A DNA stretch of 59,924 bases from Catenaria anguillulae PL171 (lineage: Eukaryota > Blastocladiomycota > Blastocladiomycetes > Blastocladiales > Catenariaceae). A model generated the notes under the pieces. That model saw only the letters and a list, made by a program, of their open reading frames with translations, ran no database searches and was not told the origin of the DNA. How positions within the stretch are numbered: position 1 is the stretch's first letter; each line of letters starts with the position of its first letter. The stretch covers positions 1 to 59,924 of the forward strand of contig MCFL01000146.1 of NCBI GenBank assembly GCA_002102555.1. The letters run 5' to 3'. Positions 1 through 10,240 of the stretch are shown here, one piece after another. The position numbers were made by a program, and so were the translations under genes.

Positions 1-452
1 TTCACTTTCATCGCGTGGCATACGGTCATCGGCTGCCCACCCAATACGATGCAAATTGCCGGGTAAACTTGGGTGCAAGCAAAAATGGAGACCACGCGTT
101 TCTCTGCGAACGCGTTGGGTTTCAAGTTCTTCCAGGTCTGAGGGCCTACTCGTGTCTCCATCGCTGCTCCTCTCCACACCCTTGCACGGAATGGGTCCTC
201 GCCACTGGGTAAAAAAAAAAAAAAAAAAGAAGTGACTTGGCTCTTTTGAATCGTGCCGCCCTCGTGCGGTAGGTCTTCCGCTCATTTCTTCCACTCTCCA
301 CATTTAACACGACTGAGACTGGTCCGAGACCGACTGGGCAGAGCTCTGCCAAGACCGAAAGCAACATGACAAACACCTTGGACTTTGAAACAATGTGGAC
401 CAGCAAGCAAACAACGTGCCCCAGAATTTATCCGGTAATGACCGTCTTAGAA
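1..452. other. intergenic left edge, no gene recognised
   Basis: No coding stretch here has a recognisable family or a convincing exon structure. A run of 18 A residues lies at 211-228. The short open frames on both strands look like chance. The right part would hold the 3' untranslated region of the SNAPC3-like gene that ends at 453. Confidence 0.5.
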
Positions 453-2009
453 CTACATGTCACCGCTAACCTCACCTGCACCATGTTGCTCACCTGCCTG
501 TTCGCCATCCACTTCCCTGACAATCTCATGCACCGAGTAATCCGAATACACCAGTTCGCCCGTCCGCTTGTTGTAATGCACGTCGTGGTAACACTCGCTG
601 CACCAGTAGCATGGGCTTTGCATGGCGCACATGTCGCCATATGTGATGTATGCACTCGCGCGCTTGTGGCAGTAGGCGCACGCAGGTAGGTGGGCGGTGG
701 CGCGAAACGTCATGAACGGATGGCGAGTGAGGTCGTCTGTGGATGGATTTGCGACTCTGTTTTGAGAAGTCGAGAGGTGATCGACCAATACGTTGCAAAA
801 CTGGATCAATCAAGTAGGCAAAGAATGAGAAATGTGGGTATGATACGTACCGAATATCTTGGACCAGAATCATATGCTCGCAGCCGCCCTGATGCACAAA
901 GACATAAGGCACATTGATCCTCCATCCAGTTGCGACATTGGCCAACCGCGTCTCGTCCATGGCATGCCTTGGCATCTGCCCCTTTCCCCGAGACTCAAGG
1001 TACTTGATGATTGGCACGGCGGCATCCACGGCACGATATCCCGCGCGCCCGTCGACGTACATGACGTCCTCGATCAGAAACACGCTCGGGGATGTTTTGC
1101 GGTGGCCAGCACGCGGGTCGTTGCAGAGCTTGTCGTTGTCCGTCATGTAATCGGTTGGGCAAAAGATGTGGTCGCGCAGGTCGGCCAGAGTGTGTTTGGC
1201 CGAGGATAAGGTGAGTTGGTGGGTGCGAGCGTGCGGGTGGCGAGGATGGTGAATGGAGATGGACATGAGTGTTGGTTGGTCGGGTTGGATGAATGTAACC
1301 GAGCCGGGAGCGTCAGGGTGAACGGGTTGAAAGATGGGCGGCGGAATGGAAGAGAGCTGTGGGCGGCAAGCTGGTGGGACTGGGAGCATGTTGGCCGAGC
1401 TGAAATTGCGGCGAAAATCGTTTGTTAGAACCGTCGGAGTATAAGAAACACTTGAAGGGCAACATACGTGAGGGACTGCCACCGCGCTTCTTTCAATAGC
1501 CGATCTATTTTGAGCTTTTTCTGGCCAAGTATAGTTGTGCTCTGTTCCCCATCCGCCTCCATCTGGTCAATATCGGCTACGTCGGCCTCTCGTGTATCCT
1601 GGCTAGGCGGCACTATCGCGGTAACCTCTGCATCAGGTTCTGATGACGATGCCAAGACTTGCTCACGGTGCTCTCCAGCGAGCAAATGAAACAGCTCCTT
1701 GCTTTCGAGGTACCAGGCATCGTCACATGGTCCAGATGACAGACACTTTGCTAATTCGGCTTCTCGTTCTTGGCTTTCAGCTGTGGCGTGTGATGGGAAA
1801 GTGGAGGACAATGCGTCGAGCTTATCGAGTGCAGACCGTATTGAGTGGTTGGCGGATTGGCGAAAATCGGCCAGGTGGATGAGCGGGCTGTGCGGGACGG
1901 TGGAAGCGGGCGAGGCAAACAGCCAAGAAGTGTTGAGGATGCCAGCGACAGGGCCGTTTGGCGCGCCTGTGGACTTGCGCGAGACACTTGGACCATGTGT
2001 CGATGCCAT
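453..2009 (-). CDS. SNAPC3: SNAPC3-like snRNA-activating protein complex subunit
   Basis: This is a homolog of SNAP50/SNAPC3, the zinc-binding core subunit of the complex that binds the proximal sequence element of snRNA genes for Pol II and Pol III. I infer three exons: 2009-1468, 1399-847 and 800-453, with introns of 68 and 46 nt whose phases agree, giving about 480 residues. The central exon carries the family signature LRDHIFCPTD, then FLIEDVMYVDGR, then YVFVHQGGCEHMILVQDIR. The last exon has the Cys-rich C-terminus (CAYCHKRASAYIT, then PCYWCSECYHDVHY), which corresponds to the zinc-binding region of the human protein. The N-terminal third is acidic and not conserved. The start is the first ATG of the open 5' exon. 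The nucleus is the expected location. The gene is divergent from BMT2. Confidence 0.85.
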
Positions 2010-2312
2010 GAGGACAGTGCGGATGCAGGACGAGGGTATGAGCTGGATTGCATTGGCTCAATTCATCGAGTGTGGAAGACTGCCACATGAGAGTTGTTTC
2101 TCATGATCATGTTCTTGATCAGGGAAAATGGCGACAGAAGTGTATTCGGCTGACTCCTGACTGACTCAGGTTGGTCGATCGGCGGCCCTTTGTCAACTTG
2201 AGGGCGAGCATCCATCCTGGCATCCAGACAAATGCAAGACTCAAAAACTGAATTGGAAGCGGGGTTCCATGTCAGTACATATATGCGGTGGACAACCAAA
2301 ACCACAGACACC

Positions 2313-3491
2313 ATGGGCAAGTCATCCAAGAAAAAGTCCTCCATCGTCGCCACGGGCACCCGCCGTCGCCTCAATGGCGTCCGCTCCATTCCCACATCAG
2401 CAGCCATCTTCCCACCTCGGCCACCGCAACCATCACCAACACCAAGCAGCGCAAGCAACGGACGGGCAGAAAATGAAGACGACGGTAAAGCAGACTCTTG
2501 CAGCTTGGCGACTACATCCAACAAGGTCATTGCCAAGCTGCCACGCAAGCAAAAGGCCCGCAAGGCCATCACCTTGTTCCACGCACACACAAAACACACG
2601 GGCGACTTGGCCGCCTTGCAGCACGACTCGCCCGTGCTCAATGCGTACCAGCAAGCATCCATGAAAATCAGCTCGACAAAGTATCCCTCGGAGCTCCTCG
2701 TTGGACTACTCTCCTGCATCCTTTCCTCTCGGCCGTCTGATCAACCGTCGCCATCGTCCTTGTCATCGTCAGCAAACCCTCCGTCCGCTCTGCCCGCCAA
2801 GCTGTGCTCTTTTGAGCTGCCAGACCTGCTCGTCCCTCCCACAACTTTGCTCTCGGCCGTTACCTCTCTGCCCGCCACGGGTGCTCGCCTGCTTGACGTG
2901 GGTGCCCTCGAAGGCCCCGTAGCGTACCGAAAATCAGTGGCGGCCGGCATCCTTTCCGAAGTTTGCTCCATTGACCTGCACCCGCAAAGCAAAGATGTGC
3001 AGCAGTGCGACTTTTTCCACTACCCGCTTGCGACTCCTGCTTCTTCCTCAAAGGCAACCGACTGGACCCAATACGCCGTCCAACCCGACCCGCCCTCTCT
3101 CTCGCATTTTACAACCTACCAATTCGACCTTGTGTCGCTGTCGCTCGTCGTCAATTTCCTGCCCACGCCCGCGGCCCGCGGCGCCATGCTGGCAAAGTCC
3201 ATTGCGCACTTGGATCCATGTGGGCTTCGGTTGGTCTATGTTGTGCTGCCGCGGGCGTGTCTTGACAATTCCCGGTACATGACTCATGCAAGGTTTGTGG
3301 ATGTAGTGATGCGCGAGGGGCTTGGGTGTGTGCTGGTTGCGGAGCGGTGGTCGAGCAAGCTGTGGTGTGGGTTGTTTCATGCACAGGCCGACCGTGACGG
3401 GGCGAGTGCGAGTAGAAAGAAGGCGGGAAAGGTGGCCAAGGTGGTTGTGAATGAGGGCGGAGGGAGGAATAACTTTGCCATCGTATTGTAA
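2313..3491 (+). CDS. BMT2: 25S rRNA adenine-N1 methyltransferase (Bmt2-like)
   Basis: The product, about 392 residues, resembles yeast Bmt2, the nucleolar SAM-dependent enzyme that methylates N1 of an adenine in 25S rRNA. The start is the ATG that opens MGKSSKKKSS, a basic nucleolar-type N-terminus; the frame is open further upstream but without similarity. A Rossmann motif I is visible as ARLLDVGALEGP near residue 215. The Bmt2 hallmark FDLVSLSLVVNFLPTPAARG, followed by AML, lies near residue 275. The C-terminal tail is basic and poorly conserved. It is a single exon. Loss of this gene in yeast removes only the rRNA mark, so it is a modification enzyme, not an essential assembly factor. Confidence 0.85.
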   Translation: MGKSSKKKSSIVATGTRRRLNGVRSIPTSAAIFPPRPPQPSPTPSSASNGRAENEDDGKADSCSLATTSNKVIAKLPRKQKARKAITLFHAHTKHTGDLAALQHDSPVLNAYQQASMKISSTKYPSELLVGLLSCILSSRPSDQPSPSSLSSSANPPSALPAKLCSFELPDLLVPPTTLLSAVTSLPATGARLLDVGALEGPVAYRKSVAAGILSEVCSIDLHPQSKDVQQCDFFHYPLATPASSSKATDWTQYAVQPDPPSLSHFTTYQFDLVSLSLVVNFLPTPAARGAMLAKSIAHLDPCGLRLVYVVLPRACLDNSRYMTHARFVDVVMREGLGCVLVAERWSSKLWCGLFHAQADRDGASASRKKAGKVAKVVVNEGGGRNNFAIVL

Positions 3492-3808
3492 TTCTTGATA
3501 CACTTCCTTCTATGCCTCGGGAAAGTTTTTTTCAAGTATACATTCAGAGCTCGAGTCGAGGACGACGCATCTTATAGCCATCGCCGCATGTCAAGTTTCG
3601 CGAGATGGCAAAGGTGAAACAGGTGGTGTGGAAACCCGACCTGAAACAGCTTCCCTGCTTTTGAGGTCTGGCTCCCTGTCCGCATTGAATGCGGTGCAGC
3701 CGAGGTACAAGAAGGCCGCCCCGCCCGACCCTGGCCGGTTGCAGTCATGGCCGACCACTTGCACCTTCAACCAAGTATACACCACCTATCAATCCATACG
3801 CCTTCACG
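3492..3808. other. intergenic spacer
   Basis: This spacer separates the end of BMT2 from the small membrane protein. It would hold the BMT2 3' end and the promoter and leader of the next gene. I see no conserved element. The open frame that runs through its right half appears to be the 5' extension of the membrane-protein frame and carries no similarity. Confidence 0.5.
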
Positions 3809-4387
3809 ATGACCGAGTCCAACAAGATCCTCAACCTTTCAGCGGTCATGCTCCTTCAATGTCTGTGTCTCTTCTCGACACTTGGCTCGGCCGCCACGCT
3901 CCCACCAACACCAACGTCGTCCACTCCTGCCCACCTAGCTCGGCGCCAACTCTCGACCGTCTCGCCGACATTCGACGTTCCGGCCTTTGCCACGGACGTG
4001 AGCTCCACCATCACCACCGTCACCACATTTATCATCATCATCTGGGTTGTGTCGATTCTCGGGTCCGTGTGCGTGCTGTGCGCCATCGGATACTGCATCT
4101 TGTCGTACACGCGCCGGCAAAAGGAAAAGTCGCGCATGGCCAAGGAAAAGCACCAGATGGAGATGGATGCGTGGCGCCAGCAGCAGCATGTGTATGGCGC
4201 GGCGGGTGCGGGCGGTCCAGTAGGGCCCGCACAAGGTATGGGACAGGGGCAAGGTGTGCAGCGGCCGCAACAAGCTTATGGCGGGTATGCTCAAAATCCC
4301 GTGCAGCAGCAAGCAACGGGCCAGCAGCAGACGCAGCAGCAAGGGTATGGGCGAGAGGGGGAGTGGACCAATTCGGCAAGTCGGTGA
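3809..4387 (+). CDS. small single-pass membrane protein, unknown
   Basis: I do not recognise a family. The 192-residue frame starts at the ATG of MTESNKILNLSAVMLL, which begins a likely signal peptide ending near residue 30. A Ser/Thr/Pro-rich stretch follows, then one strong transmembrane segment (TFIIIIWVVSILGSVCVLCA) near residues 75-100. A charged juxtamembrane part (RRQKEKSRMAKEKHQ) and a Gln/Gly-rich low-complexity tail complete it. The positive residues after the membrane segment suggest a cytosolic tail and a type I topology. An overlapping open frame on the same strand from 3628 lacks these features. A plasma-membrane sensor or anchor is conceivable, but nothing in the sequence decides it. 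Confidence 0.6.
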   Translation: MTESNKILNLSAVMLLQCLCLFSTLGSAATLPPTPTSSTPAHLARRQLSTVSPTFDVPAFATDVSSTITTVTTFIIIIWVVSILGSVCVLCAIGYCILSYTRRQKEKSRMAKEKHQMEMDAWRQQQHVYGAAGAGGPVGPAQGMGQGQGVQRPQQAYGGYAQNPVQQQATGQQQTQQQGYGREGEWTNSASR

Positions 4388-4842
4388 TTAAGTAGTTGCA
4401 CGGTACAGACGGCATGCGGTGTGAATCAATTTTGTTCGGAATAATACATCCCCAAAGATGATTTCAATGTCTTGTTCGCAGATACTGATGTTTTGACTGT
4501 GCGACCTGGATCGTTGCCTCGATCGGTTTTGGTTTCTGATGATGGCCGTCGCTCTCATGCACCTGCTTTCACTTGAGGAACAATATTGCACCTCCGAGAA
4601 CGCTTGACTGCAATATTCATTAAATAAAAACCCCTCTCCGCATTCCCTCTGGTCGCCCACCAACGCTCAGCACCTTGGCCGCCGTTTGAGCTTTAGCCTG
4701 CTGCCCGCGAGACAGATCCACGCCAACACCACGCTGGACCCAGACCCTGCCATCTCGTCCATCACCATCATCGCCCATCACCATCTCTCCTCTTGCAATT
4801 GGTTCTTAGTTCCTGTCACCCTGCGCCAGCAACACCACGCGC
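4388..4842. other. intergenic spacer upstream of ALT
   Basis: No gene recognised. The stretch should hold the 3' end of the membrane-protein gene and the promoter of the mitochondrial-type transcript of the alanine aminotransferase gene. The right part is rich in CACC and CATC runs, as is common in leaders of this genome. Confidence 0.4.
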
Positions 4843-7696
4843 ATGCCCACCATGTCTTTCTGCAACTTGATGCTCCGATCTGCGGCACCAACCTACCGGT
4901 CCGTGGCTGCCCGATCCCGCCAACCATGGTCGTTCGCCAACGCCGCTGCTGCGAGTCGGTCTATGGGCACGCTGCGCAAGCCCGTCGCACCCGCAAATGC
5001 AGAGGCAGTATCTTCCGCGGCCCACATTCACATCAATTCGGTTTCATCCTGTACGTCTCCCTAGCTCCACTACCTAATTATTTCTCCCGTCTGCTCTTTT
5101 TGTTTTCTTTTTTGCCTCTTTTCATCGCACTCGTGCCCTCTTTCCCGCTTGGCGTTGCTGCCCTTGCCCGTGTCCTGGTGCCCAAGTTGTCCTGGCCGAC
5201 TTGCACTGCCTGCACTGCCACCATCATGCAAGTTGCATTTCATCGCTGTCGCTAGCGACTGTCCACTTTCCCACCTTGGCCAATACCCAAGGTCAAGACT
5301 CTTTTCGTCACGAGATTTTGCACGTGCACCTGTGCCTTGTTCGCGTTTGCTTGCTTTGCGGGCACTGCTTGCAAAAAGATCTCCCCAACATCCGCGTGCA
5401 CTCGCCAATTTTACGCGCCCCGTCGCGCCGATGGCTGGCATCGCGTTCCTCCACTCTCTCGCCACCCGCACCAACCCACTCGCACCACGCGCAGGACCAC
5501 AACCAGCTCATCGTGACGGAGTGACTCTTGGCTTTGCGGGCGTCAATTCCCGGCAACCAAAGCGCATCTCATGACTTGTCCGAGATCCTGATCGGAGCCA
5601 ACGTGTCTCCACACGCTCTCGCGTTGGCTGATTGGCCCCATACAGATGTACCGCTGGACAGTACAAGTATCGTGGCCTCCCCGGTCTCCACTTTCGCCTG
5701 ATTCCTTCACAGTTCCCTATGTAAATACCATCTGTCTACCCCACTTTGCAAATATCATCATACCATGACCCCACCCGTCCCTCGCCCTGTCGCGCTCGCG
5801 TCCGACAACCTCGCCGCTGATCCCGCCAGCCCTCTGCCGTCGCCACCCCTCGACTACATGCAAGTGGACGGCGTCGTGGATGTGCCCACGGTCATTACCA
5901 TCAAGCTACCACTACGTCCGTGCATCCCTCCCCTTTTTTTGCCCCTCTCTCTTCTTTCTCTCTGTCTCCATTGCGCTTGTGTATTCTTCTTTGCGTCAGT
6001 TTCACATCCCAACTGCATGTCTCTCACAAAAATCATCTTACGCATTGTCTCCAATAGCCAACAAACCCAAAGGCAAAGTCCTGACACTGGACTCGCTCAA
6101 CCCGTCCGTCAAGCAAGCCGAATACGCTGTGCGCGGCGAGCTTGCGATCCGTGCCGAGCAGTTGCGCGCGCAACTGGAAGCGGGCAAGGGTGCACATCTG
6201 CCATTCAACCAAATCACAAACTGCAACATTGGCAACCCGCAGCAGCTCAACCAGCAACCCATCTCGTTCCTGCGCCAAGTGTCGGCTTTGCTCGAGTATC
6301 CGCCGCTGCTGGATCCGCGCAATGAAGATTTGGTGCTCAAGATGTTCCCCAAGGACGCGATTGAGAGGGCCAGGAGCATGGCGCAGGAAATTGGAAGTGT
6401 GGGATCGTATTCGCATTCCCAAGGCATTCCCGCCATTCGGAGATCGGTCGCAAAGTTTATTCAGGGTTTGTTTGTTGCTTGTCTCTTGACCACTGGTGTG
6501 TGGAAAGCTTACCGCTGTCCGTATGAAATCTCCCCCAGATCGTGACGGCTTCCCCTCGGACCCCGACCAGATCTTCCTGACCGCCGGCGCATCGCCCGGC
6601 GTGCAAACCGTACTGCAAGCCATCATCTCGCACCCGAACGTGGGCATTCTGATCCCCATCCCGCAATACCCGCTGTACACAGCGACCATTGGCTTGTGCA
6701 ATGGCGTTGCCGTGCCCTACTACCTTGACGAAAAGGCCGGGTGGTCGGTGCACGCCGACGAAGTACGCCGTGCCGTGGTGGACGCGCGCGCGCAAGGCAC
6801 GGATGTGCGCGCGCTGTGCATCATCAACCCGGGCAATCCAACGGGCAATGTCTTGTCGCGCAAGGACATGCAGGATCTTGTGCAGGTGTGCGTGGAGGAG
6901 AAGCTCGTGTTGGTTGCCGATGAGGTATATCAGACCAACGTGTATGATCCGGAGCGCAAGCCGTGGTTCTCGTTCAAGAAGGTGGTCAGGGAGATGGGAT
7001 TGACCGAGAAGGATATCGAACTGGTCAGTTTCCATTCCATTTCCAAGGGCATGTTGGGCGAATGTGGCCGCCGTGGCGGGTACTTTGAGTGCTTCGGTAT
7101 CGAACCCGAGGTCAAGGAGCAGCTGTACAAGATTGCGTCCATTTCCTTGTGCCCCAACGTCCAGGGCCAGGTTGCCGTACGTGCTCGTCATTTGCCTATT
7201 TTTGTTCATCTCGCTGATACGCTTGGCATTAACTCACTCACTCACCGTTTCCTGGTCGCTCCCCAATGCTCAGGTCGACCTTATGGTCAACCCGCCGCAG
7301 CCCGGCTCGGAATCATACGACCTGTACTCGACGGAAATGACGTACCTGTTTGAATCGCTCAAACGCCGTGCAACCAAGCTTGCCGCCGCCTTCAACCAAC
7401 TCGAGGGTGTGTCATGCCAGCCCGCCGAAGGCGCCATGTACTTGTTCCCGCGCATTCACCTGCCCGCCAAGGCCGAGGCCGCCGCACAAGCCGCAGGCAA
7501 GCCCGCCGATGCATTCTATGTCATGGCCCTGCTCGAGGCAACGGGCGTGTGCATGGTGCCTGGCAGCGGGTTCTTGCAGGAGCCTGGCACGTGGCATTTC
7601 AGGTGCACGTTTTTGCCGCCCGAGGATCAGTTGGATGAGTTTATTGGCAAGGTTGGGAAGTTCCATCAGCAGTTTATGGACAAGTATCGTGATTAG
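4843..7696 (+). CDS. alanine aminotransferase, with two candidate first exons
   Basis: The enzyme is PLP-dependent and interconverts alanine and 2-oxoglutarate with pyruvate and glutamate. Shared exons are 6058-6465, 6539-7176 and 7274-7696. Family landmarks are GKVLTLDSLNPSVKQAEYAV, ISFLRQVSALLEYPPLL, VGILIPIPQYPLYTAT, CIINPGNPTGNV, LVADEVYQTNVY, the PLP-lysine segment SFHSISKGMLGECGRRGGY and a C-terminal VMALLEATGVCMVPGSGF. Two upstream exons end in the same phase. Exon 1a (4843-5050) encodes an Arg/Ser/Ala-rich N-terminus (MSFCNLMLRSAAPTYRSVAA) typical of a mitochondrial presequence, giving about 558 residues. Exon 1b (5765-5915) encodes an acidic/Pro-rich start without that character, giving about 539 residues. 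The intron after 1a is about 1 kb, far longer than others here, as expected if a second promoter lies inside it. Confidence 0.88.
5051..5764. promoter_or_regulatory. long first intron, candidate internal promoter of ALT
   Basis: This stretch lies between the two candidate first exons of the alanine aminotransferase gene. It has no recognisable coding content. The last 60 bases before the ATG at 5765 are AT-richer than the surroundings (for example GTAAATACC and GCAAATATC), which fits a transcription start. This is an inference from position and composition only. Confidence 0.3.
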
Positions 7697-8598
7697 GTGT
7701 GCAAGTGACTTGTTGGGGAATGCTCGGAAACGTTCCGTGAGCGACGGCGTGTGCGTGGCGGCCAGGTGATATGAGGCCGCTGTGTCTGTCTCGTTCCCTA
7801 GTATTATTAATGACGTCCACTGTTCTTGTTTTTCTACATGCATTGTATCATGTACACTTATTGAGCGATTCGCTCTTTCATTATCAATTCAGCTGTGTCT
7901 TTTCCTCCTTATTGCTCATTTGAACTAAAGAGAAACATCGTGCTACAAAGGATGAGTTTAGGCGCGCTCGACATCAATGAAACTGCCGCAAAGTCAACTC
8001 GCAACGATGTTTGTGCAATGCATGAATACATAGCTGAACATTGTGAGACGAGATTATGGATCCAGTGCAGAGTTGAGGTTAACCGGACTTGCAACGTGCG
8101 AGTTGGATCGGAGTCGTGAGCAAACGCGTTGGTTGGGCTTGGCTTTGCCGTCGACCCAGGGCCGCCGTTATTTTTCGCACTCTAGTCTCCCATTCAGCTT
8201 GCACAGTGCATATCTAGCGGTATTCGCAAAAACCGTTGACGTGCTCCGCAGGCTACGGGTCGACCACCGCTCTACGAATACATTCAGTCCATCTTCCTCA
8301 CAGAACTCAAATCGTCACTTCAAGACAAAAAATCATTAAGAAGCACACGGCGGCCCGGGCAGACCAGTGACCACGCAATAACATGGCCGCACAACGCATT
8401 TCTACCTACTGTGCACGATCGCTGGATGGAGGAAGCCGACAGGCAACACTACCCCATCTCCCCAACTTCCACTGTTGAACCCAAGAGTTGTCCAAGCAGC
8501 GCCACAGCTGCATCGGCTGGCCGTCGCGATCACCACCTTCACCTGTGAGGAGCAAGAACGACAACATCAGGGGGAAGGATACATGGCGTCAGCGAACG
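7697..8598. other. intergenic, no gene recognised
   Basis: About 0.9 kb between the end of the aminotransferase gene and the 3' end of the putative lectin gene on the other strand. Open frames are short, lack similarity, and conflict with one another. I see no RNA gene or repeat. Confidence 0.45.
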
Positions 8599-9612
8599 TC
8601 ACCCATGAGGCTGGCCAAACTGATTTGACATACCACCACGCGGATCAAGGCACAAATCTGGGCGGCCATGAGGGGAAATGTGACCACGCATATCTACAGT
8701 CTCAGAGTTGATGGTCCATTTTTGAGCCTGGGATTCATTGCTGTGAATGTGCACAACATGGTGGTCAAGAAACTGGGAATTGAAACGTGAGACAGACATT
8801 GAAAGCAGCTTACCACTTCCACCAGCGAACCAATTGACCCTCGAATGCATCCTGTGATGAGGATGGCGATAGGCAATTGCAGGGCGCTGTCAGTGAGGTA
8901 CGTAATGGCCACATGAATGCGTGCGAATGGACATAGGCGCACTCCTCCAGGAACATCGAGGCAGTAATGATTGCCAAATGAAGACCGACTGGCCCGAATG
9001 ATTGCGAGAGTAGCGTGACGTGCAGTGGTTGCCTGTCCCCTTTCAATGGTTGTCGACCCTCCTCCAGTGTACTGAACAATGTCGTAGGACTTGTTTGACA
9101 TAAATCCAACTTGGTAAGCGGATAGGTACAGATGAAAGTTGAAAGCGGCGAAAGTAAAAGCCAACGGTACCTGGGCAGCTGGGTTGTTGTTGCATCGCCA
9201 CATCTGCGCGTCTGCCGACTGCGGTGATTTGCGACTTTGCTCAATGTCCAGGCAGCGGCCCGTCGATTCGTTGTAAAGGCAGCCCTGTCTTTAAGGTTCT
9301 TGTTGTCAGAGGCGCCGCCTCCGGCCACAAGCAAGTGTTCGCAGATATGAAAGTTGCGTACCGGACCACGGACCATGATTCCGTGGCATTGCCGCGACGA
9401 CGAGGTGAAGAAGTCAACAATGTGGCGTTTGCATTGACGCCCGGAAGACGCGGGTCCGCAATACCTTGGACATTGTTGGACAGAGGAGCCAAAGTTGAAG
9501 TCGCAGTCGAGTTGACATGTGGCCGCAAAGGGGTGGCGCTGGCCGTGGTGTCGGCGATGCCTCCGATGATGGAAAGGGCAACCAGAAGCAAGACGATTGA
9601 CTTGTACGGCAT
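8599..9612 (-). CDS. putative secreted ricin-type beta-trefoil lectin, exon structure unresolved
   Basis: The gene begins at the ATG of MPYKSIVLLLVALSIIGG, a clear signal peptide. Downstream, in different frames, lie segments that look like beta-trefoil repeats: GRCLDIEQSRKSP then AQMWRCNNNPAAQ (about 9180-9280), HYCLDVPGG (about 8960) and NESQAQKWTIN (about 8720). The last matches the QxW signature of ricin B-type domains. The frame changes imply several short introns. A good candidate is 8810-8770 (41 nt), which joins GSLVEV to FLDHHVVHIHSNES in phase 0, but I could not fix all borders. The product would be exported and bind sugars at the cell surface or outside. It is divergent from FIBP with about 0.6 kb between starts. 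Confidence 0.5.
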
Positions 9613-10240
9613 GGCAGTGGTATGGACTGGTTGAACGATCGATGGCATCAATTCATTCATCCATCTTTGGAGCCATGGCGTGAATGGGAGCTGGTGGTAC
9701 GACGGCTTTATACGCTCGAGCTGCCAAGGTACCTGCTTGCTTGCTTTCGTGGGCGATTGGTGCCCTTGGGTCGCCATGGGAGCCAAGTGCCAACTTACCT
9801 ACCGATGAAGACTATGAATCATGGCCGGCATGGGCGGCCTTGAAAAGCAGTATTTGTCTCAGTTGCGTTGTGGGACAACGACAAGTTCCCATGCGTGGCA
9901 CAGGGGCTGAAACAATGCATGCGTCGCCGTGGTGAGACATGCTTCCAGCGGAGCCTTGTGACCCGCAGCCGAACAACATTCATGATCTTGTATGAGGTGG
10001 ATCGAGGCGTCGACGACATCGACAGACGATGTAGCGAGTGCTTATGGACTGGGCTTGGGCATGTGTTGGTGCACCATGTCAGGGTACCAATTTACTGTTT
10101 ACACCATGCGAGAAGATGGAAGCGCATTTGAGTGAGGTGAGCCGCTGTTTTCAGAAACTCCTTCGACAAACCAACGCACCATGCACTCATCTACTATAGC
10201 CACTCACACTCTGTGCAATCATTGATTCAATTCCGAGACA
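9613..10240. promoter_or_regulatory. divergent promoter region, lectin / FIBP
   Basis: This 0.63 kb stretch separates two outward-facing starts and must hold both promoters. I see no recognisable motif that I can assign. Open frames across it are short and lack similarity. Confidence 0.4.

Noticed and set aside
211-228. The A18 run as the tail of a retroposed copy
   Set aside because: No gene-like sequence or target duplication is attached to it.
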